A stretch of DNA of 10,155 nucleotides, from the NCBI GenBank assembly GCA_022361095.1, contig JAKSBO010000547.1, forward strand, positions 1-10,155, in the 5' to 3' direction. Position 1 is the stretch's first letter; each line of letters opens with the position of its first letter. A program made the position numbers and the translations under genes. Below are positions 1-7,468 of the stretch, one piece after another. The notes beneath the pieces were generated by a model. The model was not told where the DNA came from, made no database searches, and worked only from the letters and a program-made list of their open reading frames with translations. Source of the DNA: Desulfobacterales bacterium (GTDB lineage: Bacteria > Desulfobacterota > Desulfobacteria > Desulfobacterales > Desulfobacteraceae).

Positions 1-54
1 GACAGACAGAGACAATTATTACGCTTATTGGGATTGCTAATTTCGTTTTATTTA
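1..54. other. Window edge downstream of ruvB, unassigned
   Basis: This is the stretch after the ruvB stop codon. On the minus strand it has no start codon, no convincing stem-loop and no T-run, so I see neither the next gene nor a terminator. On the plus strand all three frames are open at the left border. One ends at a TAA at 38-40, which would leave a 14-bp gap to the convergent ruvB stop and could be the tail of a convergent gene. The fragment is too short to identify. A short GACA/GAGAC-type direct repetition occupies positions 1-13. Confidence 0.2.
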
Positions 55-1095
55 TCATTTACTCTTTTTTTCCAGATTCAAATGCCGGTATGCATTTTCC
101 GATGCTTTTCTGCCGCTGGAAGTACGCAACGCAAGGCCAATTTTCAATAAATAGGGTTCCACGACATCCACCAAAGTGTCCGTCTCCTCCTGCAGGGTCG
201 CGGAAATGGCTTCTATCCCTACAGGTCCGCCGTTGTAAAACCGGATAATCGTTTCAAGGTAATTGCGATCCAACGGTGTCAGCCCCAGGTTGTCAATACC
301 TTCCAGAGCCAGAGCCTCTTGAACGCATTCAGCCGTCATAAGCCCCTGATGCCTGACCATGGCATAATCCCGGACTCGCTTGAGAAGTCTATTTGCAATC
401 CTGGGGGTCCCCCGGGATCTTTTGGCAAGCGCCCAAGCCCCGTCATCCGTAATACGCGTTTTTAAAAGCAGGGCAGACCGTTGAATAATGACTGTCAATT
501 CTTCAACAGAATAGAAATCAAGGGTGCGAAATATGCCAAAACGATCTCGTAACGGTGCAGACAAAAGCCCCACCCGGGTGGTGGCCCCGATGAGCACGAA
601 CTGTTTAAGCCGGTACCTGTGGCTTCTGGCATGAATTCCCTTGTCAAAAACAAAATCCACGGCAAAATCCTCCATGGCCGGATATAAGAACTCTTCCACC
701 ACTTTTGGGACCCTGTGAATTTCGTCCACAAAAAGGATCTCACCCTCCCCAAGATTGGTCAAAATCCCCACAAGATCCCCGCCTTTTTCCAGGGTAGGAC
801 CGGAAGTGACCGTCAAATCTTTTCCCATTTCATTGGCAATAATATGGGACACGGTTGTTTTCCCAAGCCCGGGTGGCCCGTGCAGCAAAATGTGCTCTAA
901 AGGTTCCCTGCGCATCTTTGCGGCCTGGATAGCAATCTTAAGTGTTTCCACGGCTGCAGCCTGCCCCACATAATCATCAAAGCAAACAGGGCGAAGGGAA
1001 ACGATCTCCTGGGAATGGTCTTCGATTTTGAGTTTTTCCGAAACCACCCCCTTTTTATCCGAGCTATAACTTAAAATATCTGCGTCGGCAGTCAT
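55..1095 (-). CDS. ruvB: Holliday junction branch migration ATPase RuvB
   Basis: RuvB is the hexameric AAA+ motor that pumps DNA through the RuvA-bound Holliday junction, driving branch migration before RuvC cuts. The 346-aa protein has the family's usual length. Visible motifs are Walker [10 protein letters not shown] (residues 73-81), Walker B/DEAH-like DEIHR (124-128), sensor 1 GATTR (170-174) and the arginine-finger segment PLRDRFG (181-187). The C-terminal winged helix carries GGPVG followed by LQEE (about 292-306). The loop that reads TPRGR in E. coli RuvB reads RTSSGR here. The N-terminus has about 30 extra, poorly conserved residues before the conserved LRP segment. The start ATG overlaps the ruvA stop (ATGA), with GGAG five bases upstream, so translation is probably coupled to ruvA. 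Last gene of the ruvCAB cluster visible in the window. Confidence 0.98.
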   Translation of the reverse strand: MTADADILSYSSDKKGVVSEKLKIEDHSQEIVSLRPVCFDDYVGQAAAVETLKIAIQAAKMRREPLEHILLHGPPGLGKTTVSHIIANEMGKDLTVTSGPTLEKGGDLVGILTNLGEGEILFVDEIHRVPKVVEEFLYPAMEDFAVDFVFDKGIHARSHRYRLKQFVLIGATTRVGLLSAPLRDRFGIFRTLDFYSVEELTVIIQRSALLLKTRITDDGAWALAKRSRGTPRIANRLLKRVRDYAMVRHQGLMTAECVQEALALEGIDNLGLTPLDRNYLETIIRFYNGGPVGIEAISATLQEETDTLVDVVEPYLLKIGLALRTSSGRKASENAYRHLNLEKKSK

Positions 1096-1733
1096 CTGGT
1101 CTCCTGATAAATTTCGTCAAACAGATCCTCCGGCGAACTGATGGATGGATTATTTTCAAGAGCCTGCCGGATCATTCTTTTTGCCGATGACGCAGAGTGT
1201 CCAAGCTGTTCGGTAAGGACCTCAGCCACCTGCCTGACCATGATCTGACTTTCTTCAGGCAGCGCATCCGTTACTTCTGTTGGCCCGGCCGCCGGCACTG
1301 GACTTTGGGCTCCAGCAAAAGCCAGCACTTTTCCGTTCAGCGTGGCGACAATTTTTTCTGCCGTTCTTTTTCCAATACCCGTCAATTGAGACAAAAAGGC
1401 CGTATCACGGTCTTCAATGGCACGGGCCACTTGGGGCACCGGCCTTGTCAACGCCTTTATTGCTTTCATGGGGCCTATGGCGGAGACTGTGATGAACAAC
1501 TGAAAAAATTCCTTGTCTTCCGGGGTCAAAAACCCGATGAGGACAGGTTTTGGCTGCCGATCCGTGACATGGTAATAAATATACAGGGCAATTGCCTCAT
1601 CGACCTTAGATTTCTCCATGCACATGGACAGGGTAATGTTGTCCAAAAGGATCTCATAACCGATATGACCGGCCAGCAGAATAATGCCGTCGGCCTCGTT
1701 GCGAAGAATTTTGCCCTCAAGATAAGCGATCAT
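1092..1733 (-). CDS. ruvA: Holliday junction DNA-binding protein RuvA
   Basis: RuvA binds the four-way junction as a tetramer and loads RuvB rings on opposite arms. The 213-aa protein shows the three expected parts: an N-terminal OB-fold (about 1-66, MIAYLEGKI start), two helix-hairpin-helix segments (about 78-96 with SAIGP and 113-133 with [12 protein letters not shown]), and a C-terminal RuvB-binding three-helix domain (about 160-213) after an Ala/Pro-rich linker. The region that corresponds by eye to the E. coli acidic pin (Glu55-Asp56) reads TDRQPKP at 57-63, two residues longer and more basic than usual. The start lies 12 bp after the ruvC stop, with GAGG eight bases upstream. The 3' end overlaps ruvB by 4 bp. 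Cytoplasmic, acting with RuvB and RuvC. Confidence 0.97.
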   Translation of the reverse strand: MIAYLEGKILRNEADGIILLAGHIGYEILLDNITLSMCMEKSKVDEAIALYIYYHVTDRQPKPVLIGFLTPEDKEFFQLFITVSAIGPMKAIKALTRPVPQVARAIEDRDTAFLSQLTGIGKRTAEKIVATLNGKVLAFAGAQSPVPAAGPTEVTDALPEESQIMVRQVAEVLTEQLGHSASSAKRMIRQALENNPSISSPEDLFDEIYQETR

Positions 1734-1745
1734 ATTGACATCCTC

Positions 1746-2231
1746 TTACCCCAATCCCCCTCCATATCGAAAAAGCCCGGTTAATGCCATTCCCAACGCA
1801 TCCGACGCGTGAAAAGGGCGAATGGGCTCATGGTGATTCAGCAAATGGCGTACGGCACGTTCCACCTGACATTTACTCGCACTGCCATTGCCCGAAATCA
1901 CTTTTTTAACTTCTCTAACAGCTACTTCGCGAATCTGCACTCCCGCTTTGAAAGCTGCTAAAAGCAACACACCTGAGACTTTTCCCAACATAATACCCGA
2001 TCCCGGATATTTTTCAAGGGAGTAAATATCTTCAATGACAACAAGATCCGGCTGTTGATCAAACAGAAAGGATTTGGTTTTACGATAAATTTGATCTAAT
2101 CTGACCGGTGTGGATTCACCGGCATCTGTGGAGATGCTGCCAAAGGAATAGCCGGCAATATGACGGCCCTCCCCTTCAATGACCCCGATGCCGGTTCCGG
2201 CAAGACCAGGATCAATGCCTATGATTTTCAT
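1746..2231 (-). CDS. ruvC: Crossover junction endodeoxyribonuclease RuvC
   Basis: RuvC is the metal-dependent, homodimeric resolvase that nicks Holliday junctions symmetrically. The 161-aa protein is slightly shorter than E. coli RuvC (173). It begins with the RNase H-fold signature IGIDPGLAGTG, placing the first catalytic Asp at residue 7. The second acidic residue is Glu67 in VVIED. The C-terminal pair is His141 and Asp144 in HASDAL, the His/Asp arrangement known from Thermus RuvC rather than the Asp/Asp of E. coli, so the active site looks intact. The gene starts 30 bp after the cpoB stop. The ribosome binding site is weak (GGA close to the ATG), and no promoter or terminator is obvious in the gap, suggesting read-through from the tol-pal operon. 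Confidence 0.97.
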   Translation of the reverse strand: MKIIGIDPGLAGTGIGVIEGEGRHIAGYSFGSISTDAGESTPVRLDQIYRKTKSFLFDQQPDLVVIEDIYSLEKYPGSGIMLGKVSGVLLLAAFKAGVQIREVAVREVKKVISGNGSASKCQVERAVRHLLNHHEPIRPFHASDALGMALTGLFRYGGGLG

Positions 2232-2261
2232 ATTCCATTTTCATACGCAAGGGAAACGAAA

Positions 2262-3107
2262 TCAGTTAAGATTCTTAAGTTTTTCCTTGGCATACTTGGC
2301 TTCCTGGGAATTGGGGTACCGCGTGATCAGCTCTTCAAGCATCATTCTCGCGCTGGCCTTTTCACCAAGGGCGGCAAAAGCATATCCCTGCTTAAGCCGG
2401 GCCGCTGCATTCTTATTTGAATTTGGATAATTATCAAGTACTTTCTGATATTCCAAAATGGCCTTTTCATACCATTTTTCAGCATAGTAAGAATCGGCGA
2501 TCCAGAATCTTGCATTGTCGGCGTTTTTGGAATCCGGATATTTGTGAATAAAATTTTCAAACTGAACCCGGGCACTTTCCAGATCACCCTGGTCAAACAT
2601 TTTTTTTGCATGGCCGTAAAAACCATCCTCGGTATCCTTTATTTCACCGGATACGGAATCATCGTCCAGGCCGGGCGCCCCTGACACACTAGGCTCAAAC
2701 CCCATGTATTTTTCCAGGGCAATCACCTTTTCATAATTCCTTGAAATCGCATTATCCAAACGTTCCAGCCTTTTTTCCAGACTTTCCTGACGCTCCTGCC
2801 CAGTTATACCAAACTTGAAACGGACCTCTTCAAGCTGTCCCTGAATTTTGTGAAAGTCATCCTTCAGCAACTGAATATCATACTTTACCTCAGCATAATT
2901 CTCACGGGTGGTTTTAGAAAAAGCATCCACCTGCTGTTTAAGGTGTCCAAGGTCATCGGCATTTGCCTGATCAAGCCGATTCCGACGGCTGTTATTCTGT
3001 TCTATAACGGCCACCCGGGTCTCCAGGGCCTCATACTGATTGGGTGCCACGCAGCCGGCTATCAAAACAACGGCCGCAAGGCAGGGATAAAGACACAAAG
3101 GTTTCAT
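2262..3107 (-). CDS. cpoB: Tol-Pal associated TPR lipoprotein CpoB/YbgF
   Basis: CpoB (YbgF) works with the Tol-Pal machine; in E. coli it coordinates outer-membrane constriction with peptidoglycan synthesis at the division site. I place the start at the ATG at 3105-3107 (281 aa), not at an in-frame ATG 114 bp upstream. Only the internal start gives a proper lipoprotein signal: short n-region, hydrophobic core and lipobox IAGC with the lipidated Cys at 19. The longer reading would cover a hairpin and terminator-like sequence. Domains: coiled coil about 24-135, acidic linker 140-162, then C-terminal TPR-like repeats 163-280 (KYPDS, NYPNS and RYPNS spaced by about 38 residues). The ribosome binding site is weak (GGA about 11 bases upstream). 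E. coli CpoB is a soluble periplasmic protein, whereas this one looks lipid-anchored. It follows pal and precedes ruvC. Confidence 0.93.
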   Translation of the reverse strand: MKPLCLYPCLAAVVLIAGCVAPNQYEALETRVAVIEQNNSRRNRLDQANADDLGHLKQQVDAFSKTTRENYAEVKYDIQLLKDDFHKIQGQLEEVRFKFGITGQERQESLEKRLERLDNAISRNYEKVIALEKYMGFEPSVSGAPGLDDDSVSGEIKDTEDGFYGHAKKMFDQGDLESARVQFENFIHKYPDSKNADNARFWIADSYYAEKWYEKAILEYQKVLDNYPNSNKNAAARLKQGYAFAALGEKASARMMLEELITRYPNSQEAKYAKEKLKNLN

Positions 3108-3142
3108 TTGATACGAAATCCGAAAATAGTTTAATAGGATAT

Positions 3143-3176
3143 GGGTACGTACAAACGATCTTGTCTGTACGTACCC
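3143..3176. repeat. 11-bp inverted repeat with paired GTACGTAC sites
   Basis: The arms GGGTACGTACA (3143-3153) and TGTACGTACCC (3166-3176) are perfect inverted repeats around a 12-nt loop. Each arm contains the self-palindromic octamer GTACGTAC (3145-3152 and 3167-3174), so the two octamers are also direct repeats with centres 22 bp apart, about two helical turns. There is no T-run on either side, so it is not an intrinsic terminator. It lies between pal and the cpoB start. It could be an mRNA-stability hairpin or a two-site protein-binding element. Confidence 0.6.
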
Positions 3177-3187
3177 GCCTAACGCAC

Positions 3188-3214
3188 AAAAAACAGCCTC
3201 ATCAGGGGGGGCTG
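3188..3214 (-). terminator. Possible weak terminator or attenuator after pal
   Basis: On the minus strand, CAGCC (3214-3210) can pair with GGCTG (3198-3194) across an 11-nt loop, followed directly by six T residues (3193-3188). It starts about 13 bp after the pal stop codon. The stem is only 5 bp, so termination would be partial at best. It may reduce expression of cpoB-ruvCAB relative to tolQRAB-pal. Confidence 0.35.
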
Positions 3215-3226
3215 CGCCCATTCTTT

Positions 3227-3802
3227 TTACCTGATTACAAACTGTGCGCGCCTGTTGATCCGATAAGCCGATTCTGTGGGTGCCGGGTCCAGTGGTTTTT
3301 CTTCACCATAGCTGACTGTACCCATACGACTGGCTGATACACCTAAATCCACAAGATAATTTCTGGCTGCATTGGCACGTCTTTCCCCCAGGGCCAGATT
3401 ATAAACTGTCGTGCCACGCTCGTCACAGTGGCCTTCAATCATCACGGTACCAGAAGGGTTGGCCTGTAGCCAGGCCGCTTTTTCCCGCAGCAGGCCCTTG
3501 GCCTGATCGGTAAGTTCTGCACTGTCATAGTCAAATAAAATATTCTGATTCAAAAAACGGGATTTGGCTTCGAGAATCCGTGCCTGCCGTTGTTCTTCAA
3601 GCTGCTGGGCTTCAATTCTTTCGGCCTCAAGCCGCGCAGCCCGTTCAGCCTCAAGACGGGCAGCCCGTTCAGCATCCGTCTCCCCTTGTTCCTGATCTAC
3701 GGTAACAGGATCAGCCACCTTTGGTTTTGAACAGGCCGTCATCGTCATAAGTCCTGCTACCAGTACTGCCATCATTACATTCATCAACATTTGTTTTTTC
3801 AT
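3227..3802 (-). CDS. pal: Peptidoglycan-associated lipoprotein Pal
   Basis: Pal anchors the outer membrane to peptidoglycan and is released or relocated by TolB during division. The 191-aa protein has a lipoprotein signal (hydrophobic about 5-20, lipobox MTAC, Cys24), a charged Glu/Ala/Arg linker (about 40-82) and a C-terminal OmpA-like domain (about 85-191). The domain shows ILFDYDSAEL, GHCDERGT (124-131) and NLALGERRA (135-143), which include the residues that bind meso-diaminopimelate in this family. The linker contains a tandem AERAARLE repeat. The start is supported by a strong GGAGA six bases upstream of the ATG. It lies 49 bp after tolB and is followed by a weak terminator-like hairpin. 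Confidence 0.97.
   Translation of the reverse strand: MKKQMLMNVMMAVLVAGLMTMTACSKPKVADPVTVDQEQGETDAERAARLEAERAARLEAERIEAQQLEEQRQARILEAKSRFLNQNILFDYDSAELTDQAKGLLREKAAWLQANPSGTVMIEGHCDERGTTVYNLALGERRANAARNYLVDLGVSASRMGTVSYGEEKPLDPAPTESAYRINRRAQFVIR
3620..3675. repeat. 24-bp tandem repeat in the pal linker
   Basis: Two 24-bp units (3620-3643 and 3644-3667) differ at only a few bases, and a partial third copy follows. They encode the repeated octapeptide AERAARLE in the helical linker of Pal. The repeat is in frame, so unit gain or loss would change linker length without breaking the gene. Confidence 0.7.
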
Positions 3803-3851
3803 CGAACGTCTCCTTTTTTTGATTTATATTCAAGACTATTGTTTATGCTTC

Positions 3852-5204
3852 CTATTCAGATAAAAAACCTGAGTCACCGGACCAATCCGGTTCACTCTGA
3901 ATCCCGGCCATAGATAGGAGCTGGCGTTGATCCGTACCGGCTGCAGTCATGACAAATAAATGCGCCCGTCCGCCGTTCCTGTTGGATTTAAAGACAATCA
4001 AACTGCCGTCCGGTGACCAACAGGGATCTTCGTTATCACCCTGGTCCGCAGTCAACTGCACAGGATTGCCAATATGCGGGTCAACAGATATCACAAAAAT
4101 ATTAATTTTATTTTTTTCAATACCCACATAAGCAATCTTTTTTCCGTCCGGGGACCAGGCCGGGCTGGTATTGTATTTTCCCGAAAAGGTGACACGCCGG
4201 GCCTCTTCAGAATCCAGTCCCTGAACATAAATCTGCGGATTTCCGAACCGGGATGAGGTAAATGCGATCTTTTTACCGTCAGGGGAAAATTTAGGCGACA
4301 CATTGGACCCCCAACTCTTGGTCACTCTTTTAATAATTTCTCCCTTACGGGTCAACAAATATATTTCCTGATTACCTGAAAAACTTAACGTTGCCGCAAG
4401 ATTGAGTTTTCCGGGCATCCAGTCCGGAGAAATATTGATTCCTTTATAATTAACAATGGTGCCCAGGTTATCTTTGATATTTTTTATAAAAATATCAGGT
4501 TTTCCCTTGGCATATGAGACGTAAGAGATCCATCGACCGTCATGGGACCATGCCGGAGACAATGAGATACTTTTATGCTGGGTAATCTGACGGGGGTTAA
4601 ACCCGTCAAAGTCACAGGAAAAGACCTCTTTATTCCCATTCACCGTGGAAACAAAGGCGATTTTTGATCCGAAGACCCCGTAATTTCCTGTCAGCACTTT
4701 GGCGACTTCTGCGCAGAACCGATGAACGATGGCACGAATTTGGGAAGCCGGCCCACTGTATATTTTCCCAACCAGCAGCTTTGTATTAAAGGTGTCCATG
4801 AGGCGAAGCTGTAACTTTACCTTGCCGTCAAGTTCTTCTACGCCGCCTGTAACCAACAGTTCTGCCCCGATACTTGTCCAGTCCTTAAAATTTATCTGCC
4901 CCAGCTGGATACCTGATTGTGAAGGATCGGCTAAAAAGGCTGTTGGATTCATAATTTTCAGATAACCTGTAAAATCAAGCCCGGCTTTAAGAATTTGTTC
5001 AGTCCGAACGCCTGCCGCAACCTCAGCCTCATGGCCGTTAAAATTTTTAAACGACGTTACCGCAACAGGCGTTTTATTTAAAAAGGGATTTGAAATACTG
5101 ATATAATCATAATCCTTTGCCTGGACCTGGGCAGGCAGAAGAACCAGGATTACCCATAGCCAAACTGCCTTGTACAGTACATGAAAACATTTGCCTTGCT
5201 TCAT
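3852..5204 (-). CDS. tolB: Tol-Pal system beta-propeller protein TolB
   Basis: TolB is the periplasmic partner that binds Pal through its beta-propeller and TolA through its N-terminus. The 450-aa protein has a Sec signal peptide (hydrophobic about 13-24, likely cleavage after AQVQA, residue 29). An alpha/beta N-terminal domain follows to about 172. The propeller is built from PD40/WD40-like repeats: SPAWSHDG (216-223), SPDWMPG (259-265), SPKFSPDG (303-310), SPAWSPDG (347-354), EDPCWSPDG (392-400) and a last partial repeat SEPDWSGD (437-444). The length is close to that of E. coli TolB (430). The start ATG has AGGTGG four bases upstream and sits 25 bp after the tolA stop, consistent with one operon. 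Confidence 0.97.
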   Translation of the reverse strand: MKQGKCFHVLYKAVWLWVILVLLPAQVQAKDYDYISISNPFLNKTPVAVTSFKNFNGHEAEVAAGVRTEQILKAGLDFTGYLKIMNPTAFLADPSQSGIQLGQINFKDWTSIGAELLVTGGVEELDGKVKLQLRLMDTFNTKLLVGKIYSGPASQIRAIVHRFCAEVAKVLTGNYGVFGSKIAFVSTVNGNKEVFSCDFDGFNPRQITQHKSISLSPAWSHDGRWISYVSYAKGKPDIFIKNIKDNLGTIVNYKGINISPDWMPGKLNLAATLSFSGNQEIYLLTRKGEIIKRVTKSWGSNVSPKFSPDGKKIAFTSSRFGNPQIYVQGLDSEEARRVTFSGKYNTSPAWSPDGKKIAYVGIEKNKINIFVISVDPHIGNPVQLTADQGDNEDPCWSPDGSLIVFKSNRNGGRAHLFVMTAAGTDQRQLLSMAGIQSEPDWSGDSGFLSE

Positions 5205-5229
5205 ATAACCACCTATTTATGTTTTTACA

Positions 5230-6204
5230 TTATTTAAGGCCCCGGGGAGAAAAGCCAAGTACCAGCTCATAGGAGAACATCCCCTTGGGCAATTTCGGCA
5301 GGGGATTGGCCCGCTGTACCGCCTTTTTAGCAGATTCATCCAGATAATTGTTTCCGGATCGGGTTTCAAATGAAATATCCCGGATATCTCCGCTTTTTAA
5401 TATTTTTATAAAAATTCTGACCTCAAGGTCCTGATTCAATCCGGCCATGGCATCATTGAACACCCAACTCTGTTCAATGGCAGATTTGATCACCATTTGA
5501 TACAGTGTCAAAGGACTGGCTTCACCGGCACCCCCGCCGCCGGTAACCCCGGCACTCCCATTGCCGCCGGAATTTGAGCCGCGGACATCATTCTCTTTTG
5601 AGGCGACCGAGGCCTTCATTCGTTCCAAGGCGTTTTTAAGCTTGGCCTGCCTCTGTTTTTCACGTTTTTCAGCCTGCTCTTTTTTAGCTTTCGCCAGATC
5701 TTGTTCCAGTTTTTTTCTGGCTTCTTCCTGCTTTTTTTTCTTTTCAGCAAGATTTTCTTTCGGCGGCTTTTTTTTGGGGGGGATCTTTTCTCTGGCTGCG
5801 ATTAAATCTTTGAGATTGCGCGGCTTTGATTTCAAACTGACATCAGGTTTAATGACCGGAATCTCAGGGGCTTCGGGCTCATCAGGCTGGGGTGAAGTCT
5901 TTGAAACGGCATTAGGGTTCACGGTTGCTGCACTGTCAGGCGGCGGTTCAGCCGGAATTAATGTTTGTTCAGAGGTTTGGGTTTGGGCATTGGCAGGTCC
6001 CGGCGCAAATGTAACCAGATCCACAGTCACGACCTTGGGTTTAGGTGCTGAAAACTGAAAATCATTTAAAAGAAACAAGCTGGCAAAAAAAAGTGCGTGG
6101 CACATCAATGATACCAGGAAAACCCAGAAAAAACTTTTATAACTGGTGCGTTGCGGATCACTGATAACGCTTCGCCTGTTTTGAATTTGAGACCGGATAT
6201 TCAT
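5230..6204 (-). CDS. tolA: TolA/TonB-like energy transducer
   Basis: This protein links the TolQ-TolR motor in the inner membrane to TolB/Pal at the outer membrane. It has 324 residues. A short cytoplasmic N-terminus is followed by one membrane helix (about 25-46) with Ser32 and His36 in the Ser-x3-His spacing conserved in TolA and TonB helices. Next come a Pro-rich stretch (85-125), a Lys/Glu/Ala coiled coil (about 135-200), a Gly/Ser hinge (209-229) and a TonB/TolA C-terminal domain (about 230-320) ending in the NPLPKLP motif. The coiled coil is shorter than in E. coli TolA (421 aa). Sequence alone does not exclude a TonB role, but the position between tolR and tolB makes TolA the best call. 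The start is 9 bp after the tolR stop, with only a weak ribosome binding site, suggesting coupled translation. Confidence 0.93.
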   Translation of the reverse strand: MNIRSQIQNRRSVISDPQRTSYKSFFWVFLVSLMCHALFFASLFLLNDFQFSAPKPKVVTVDLVTFAPGPANAQTQTSEQTLIPAEPPPDSAATVNPNAVSKTSPQPDEPEAPEIPVIKPDVSLKSKPRNLKDLIAAREKIPPKKKPPKENLAEKKKKQEEARKKLEQDLAKAKKEQAEKREKQRQAKLKNALERMKASVASKENDVRGSNSGGNGSAGVTGGGGAGEASPLTLYQMVIKSAIEQSWVFNDAMAGLNQDLEVRIFIKILKSGDIRDISFETRSGNNYLDESAKKAVQRANPLPKLPKGMFSYELVLGFSPRGLK

Positions 6205-6213
6205 CTGACGTCA

Positions 6214-6633
6214 TTACCCGGCCTGATTTTCATCTTCGGGCAAGGTGATCATGCCAAGGTTGGTAACACCGGCTTTTTTAATCTGCGACATAATATTGAC
6301 CACTACACCATAAGGAACTTTTTTATCGGCCTTGAGATAAACATTTTTCTTATCCAAATTCTCCATAACCGCTTCAAGCTTTTCGGCAAGAAAGGCCGCA
6401 CTGATCTCCTGCTCGTTAATGTACACTTTCATGTCCGCATCAATGGAGATGATCAAATTCTGTTCATCCGTGGGTAAGGATTGGGAGGTCGCTGTAGGCA
6501 AATCAACGTCTACACCCTGGACCATCATGGGGGCCGTGACCATAAAAATTATCAATAGAACCAGCATGACATCCACAAACGGCGTCACGTTGATTTCGGA
6601 CATCAAGGGGTCATTTCCTGATCCAAGCTGCAT
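6214..6633 (-). CDS. tolR: Tol-Pal motor protein TolR (ExbD family)
   Basis: TolR is the ExbD/TolR-type motor subunit that, with TolQ, turns the proton gradient into movement of TolA. The 139-aa protein has the hallmark segment [19 protein letters not shown] (from residue 12), with the essential membrane Asp at position 21. A periplasmic domain covers about 45-139. The length matches the family. The ATG directly follows the tolQ stop codon (TAA then ATG), and GGAGG inside the end of tolQ serves as ribosome binding site five bases upstream, so the two genes are translationally coupled. Confidence 0.97.
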   Translation of the reverse strand: MQLGSGNDPLMSEINVTPFVDVMLVLLIIFMVTAPMMVQGVDVDLPTATSQSLPTDEQNLIISIDADMKVYINEQEISAAFLAEKLEAVMENLDKKNVYLKADKKVPYGVVVNIMSQIKKAGVTNLGMITLPEDENQAG

Positions 6634-7338
6634 TTAGGCCTCCAGCTTTTTAAGAACATCCCGTTCAATAATATTTAAAAGATCCGATGAAAAACTTTGA
6701 AGTTCAGAATTCAGCACCCGTATACGGTCATTAAAATAATTGTATGCAATAACCGATGGTATTGCCACGGCAAGTCCGGCCGCAGTGGCCACCAGGGCCT
6801 CGGAGATGCCGGGAGCCACAACGGCAAGGCTGGCAGACCCGGACAGGCCAATACCCTGAAAGGTGCTCATGATACCCCACACCGTACCGAACAGACCGAT
6901 AAAAGGCGCTGTATTACCGGCAGTTGCAAGAAAAGATACCAACTGGGTCAAACGCCGGTTTTCCACATTAATGGCCCGGTTAAGCGTGCGTTTGACACTT
7001 CCCATGGCCTGAAAGGTTGACCCGATATTCTTCCTTGCGGCAAGATTCTCTTTACTTTCGGTTCTTGAGGCCTCCATGTAAGCGGCAATAAAAATCCGGG
7101 CCATGGGACTTGAACGAAGCGCCTTGGCTTTGGAAAAGGCGTCGGCCAGTGTCCGGCACTGCCAGAAGACTTCGGTAAAATCAGCCGAATCCCCGAAAGC
7201 TTTTCTCACATACCGGAATTTTATTAATATAATCGACCAGGAGATAATAGAAAAAAACAGCAGTAACAACATGATAAACTTTACAACGGGCCCGGCATTG
7301 GTAAGCATGTATAACAGGCCGACTGATTCAGTGGTCAT
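6634..7338 (-). CDS. tolQ: Tol-Pal motor channel protein TolQ (MotA/ExbB family)
   Basis: TolQ forms the inner-membrane pentamer around the TolR helices in the proton-driven Tol motor. The 234-aa protein (E. coli TolQ has 230) shows three membrane segments: about 18-40, 132-160 and 175-200. The second contains [19 protein letters not shown] (residues 139-157) and the third [19 protein letters not shown] (182-200). These are the conserved MotA/TolQ/ExbB cores, with Thr143 and Thr185 at the positions usually lining the channel. The start ATG has AAGGA about seven bases upstream. It is the first gene of the tol block, preceded by a long leader. No ybgC thioesterase gene lies upstream, unlike many gammaproteobacterial tol operons. 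Confidence 0.97.
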   Translation of the reverse strand: MTTESVGLLYMLTNAGPVVKFIMLLLLFFSIISWSIILIKFRYVRKAFGDSADFTEVFWQCRTLADAFSKAKALRSSPMARIFIAAYMEASRTESKENLAARKNIGSTFQAMGSVKRTLNRAINVENRRLTQLVSFLATAGNTAPFIGLFGTVWGIMSTFQGIGLSGSASLAVVAPGISEALVATAAGLAVAIPSVIAYNYFNDRIRVLNSELQSFSSDLLNIIERDVLKKLEA

Positions 7339-7468
7339 AATTTTTCCTTAAACTATGTTGGCACCCTGGGAAAACATAACAGATAAGAAGACATAAATCT
7401 ATAAGGTGTTTAGGCGGAAACGCAGCCCTCTGCGGCATTTCAGAAGAATTTGCAAACCCGGCAACCAT
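7328..7468 (-). other. Small open frame over the tol leader, probably not a gene
   Basis: A 46-codon frame starts at the ATG at 7466-7468 and runs through the leader into the first codons of tolQ, in a different frame. The frame stays open further upstream, back to an in-frame TGA at 7568-7570 (79 codons without a stop), but has no earlier ATG, GTG or TTG. The predicted product has a Cys/Leu-rich middle (DLCLLICYVF). No ribosome binding site precedes the ATG, and I recognise no family. Either a chance frame, a translated repeat remnant, or a leader peptide coupled to tolQ. Confidence 0.15.

Noticed and set aside
1197..1784. A 195-codon plus-strand open frame across ruvA
   Set aside because: It overlaps ruvA almost completely, has no recognisable domain, and contradicts the single-strand operon structure.
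3208..3228. Plus-strand GGGC/GCCC stem followed by a T-rich stretch, a possible plus-strand terminator
   Set aside because: The stem is only 4 bp, the T-run belongs to the pal 3' region, and no plus-strand gene exists to terminate.
5710..5782. Homopolymer runs in tolA with A-AAA-AAG slippery-like heptamers, suggesting programmed frameshifting or phase variation
   Set aside because: They encode ordinary Lys/Pro-rich coiled-coil sequence, the -1 frame stops within a few codons after each run, and no stimulatory hairpin or internal Shine-Dalgarno is apparent.
5561..6058. A 165-codon open frame opposite tolA, rich in Ser/Phe
   Set aside because: It is the antisense reading of the Lys/Glu coiled coil, which automatically gives Phe/Ser/Leu runs; there is no independent coding evidence.
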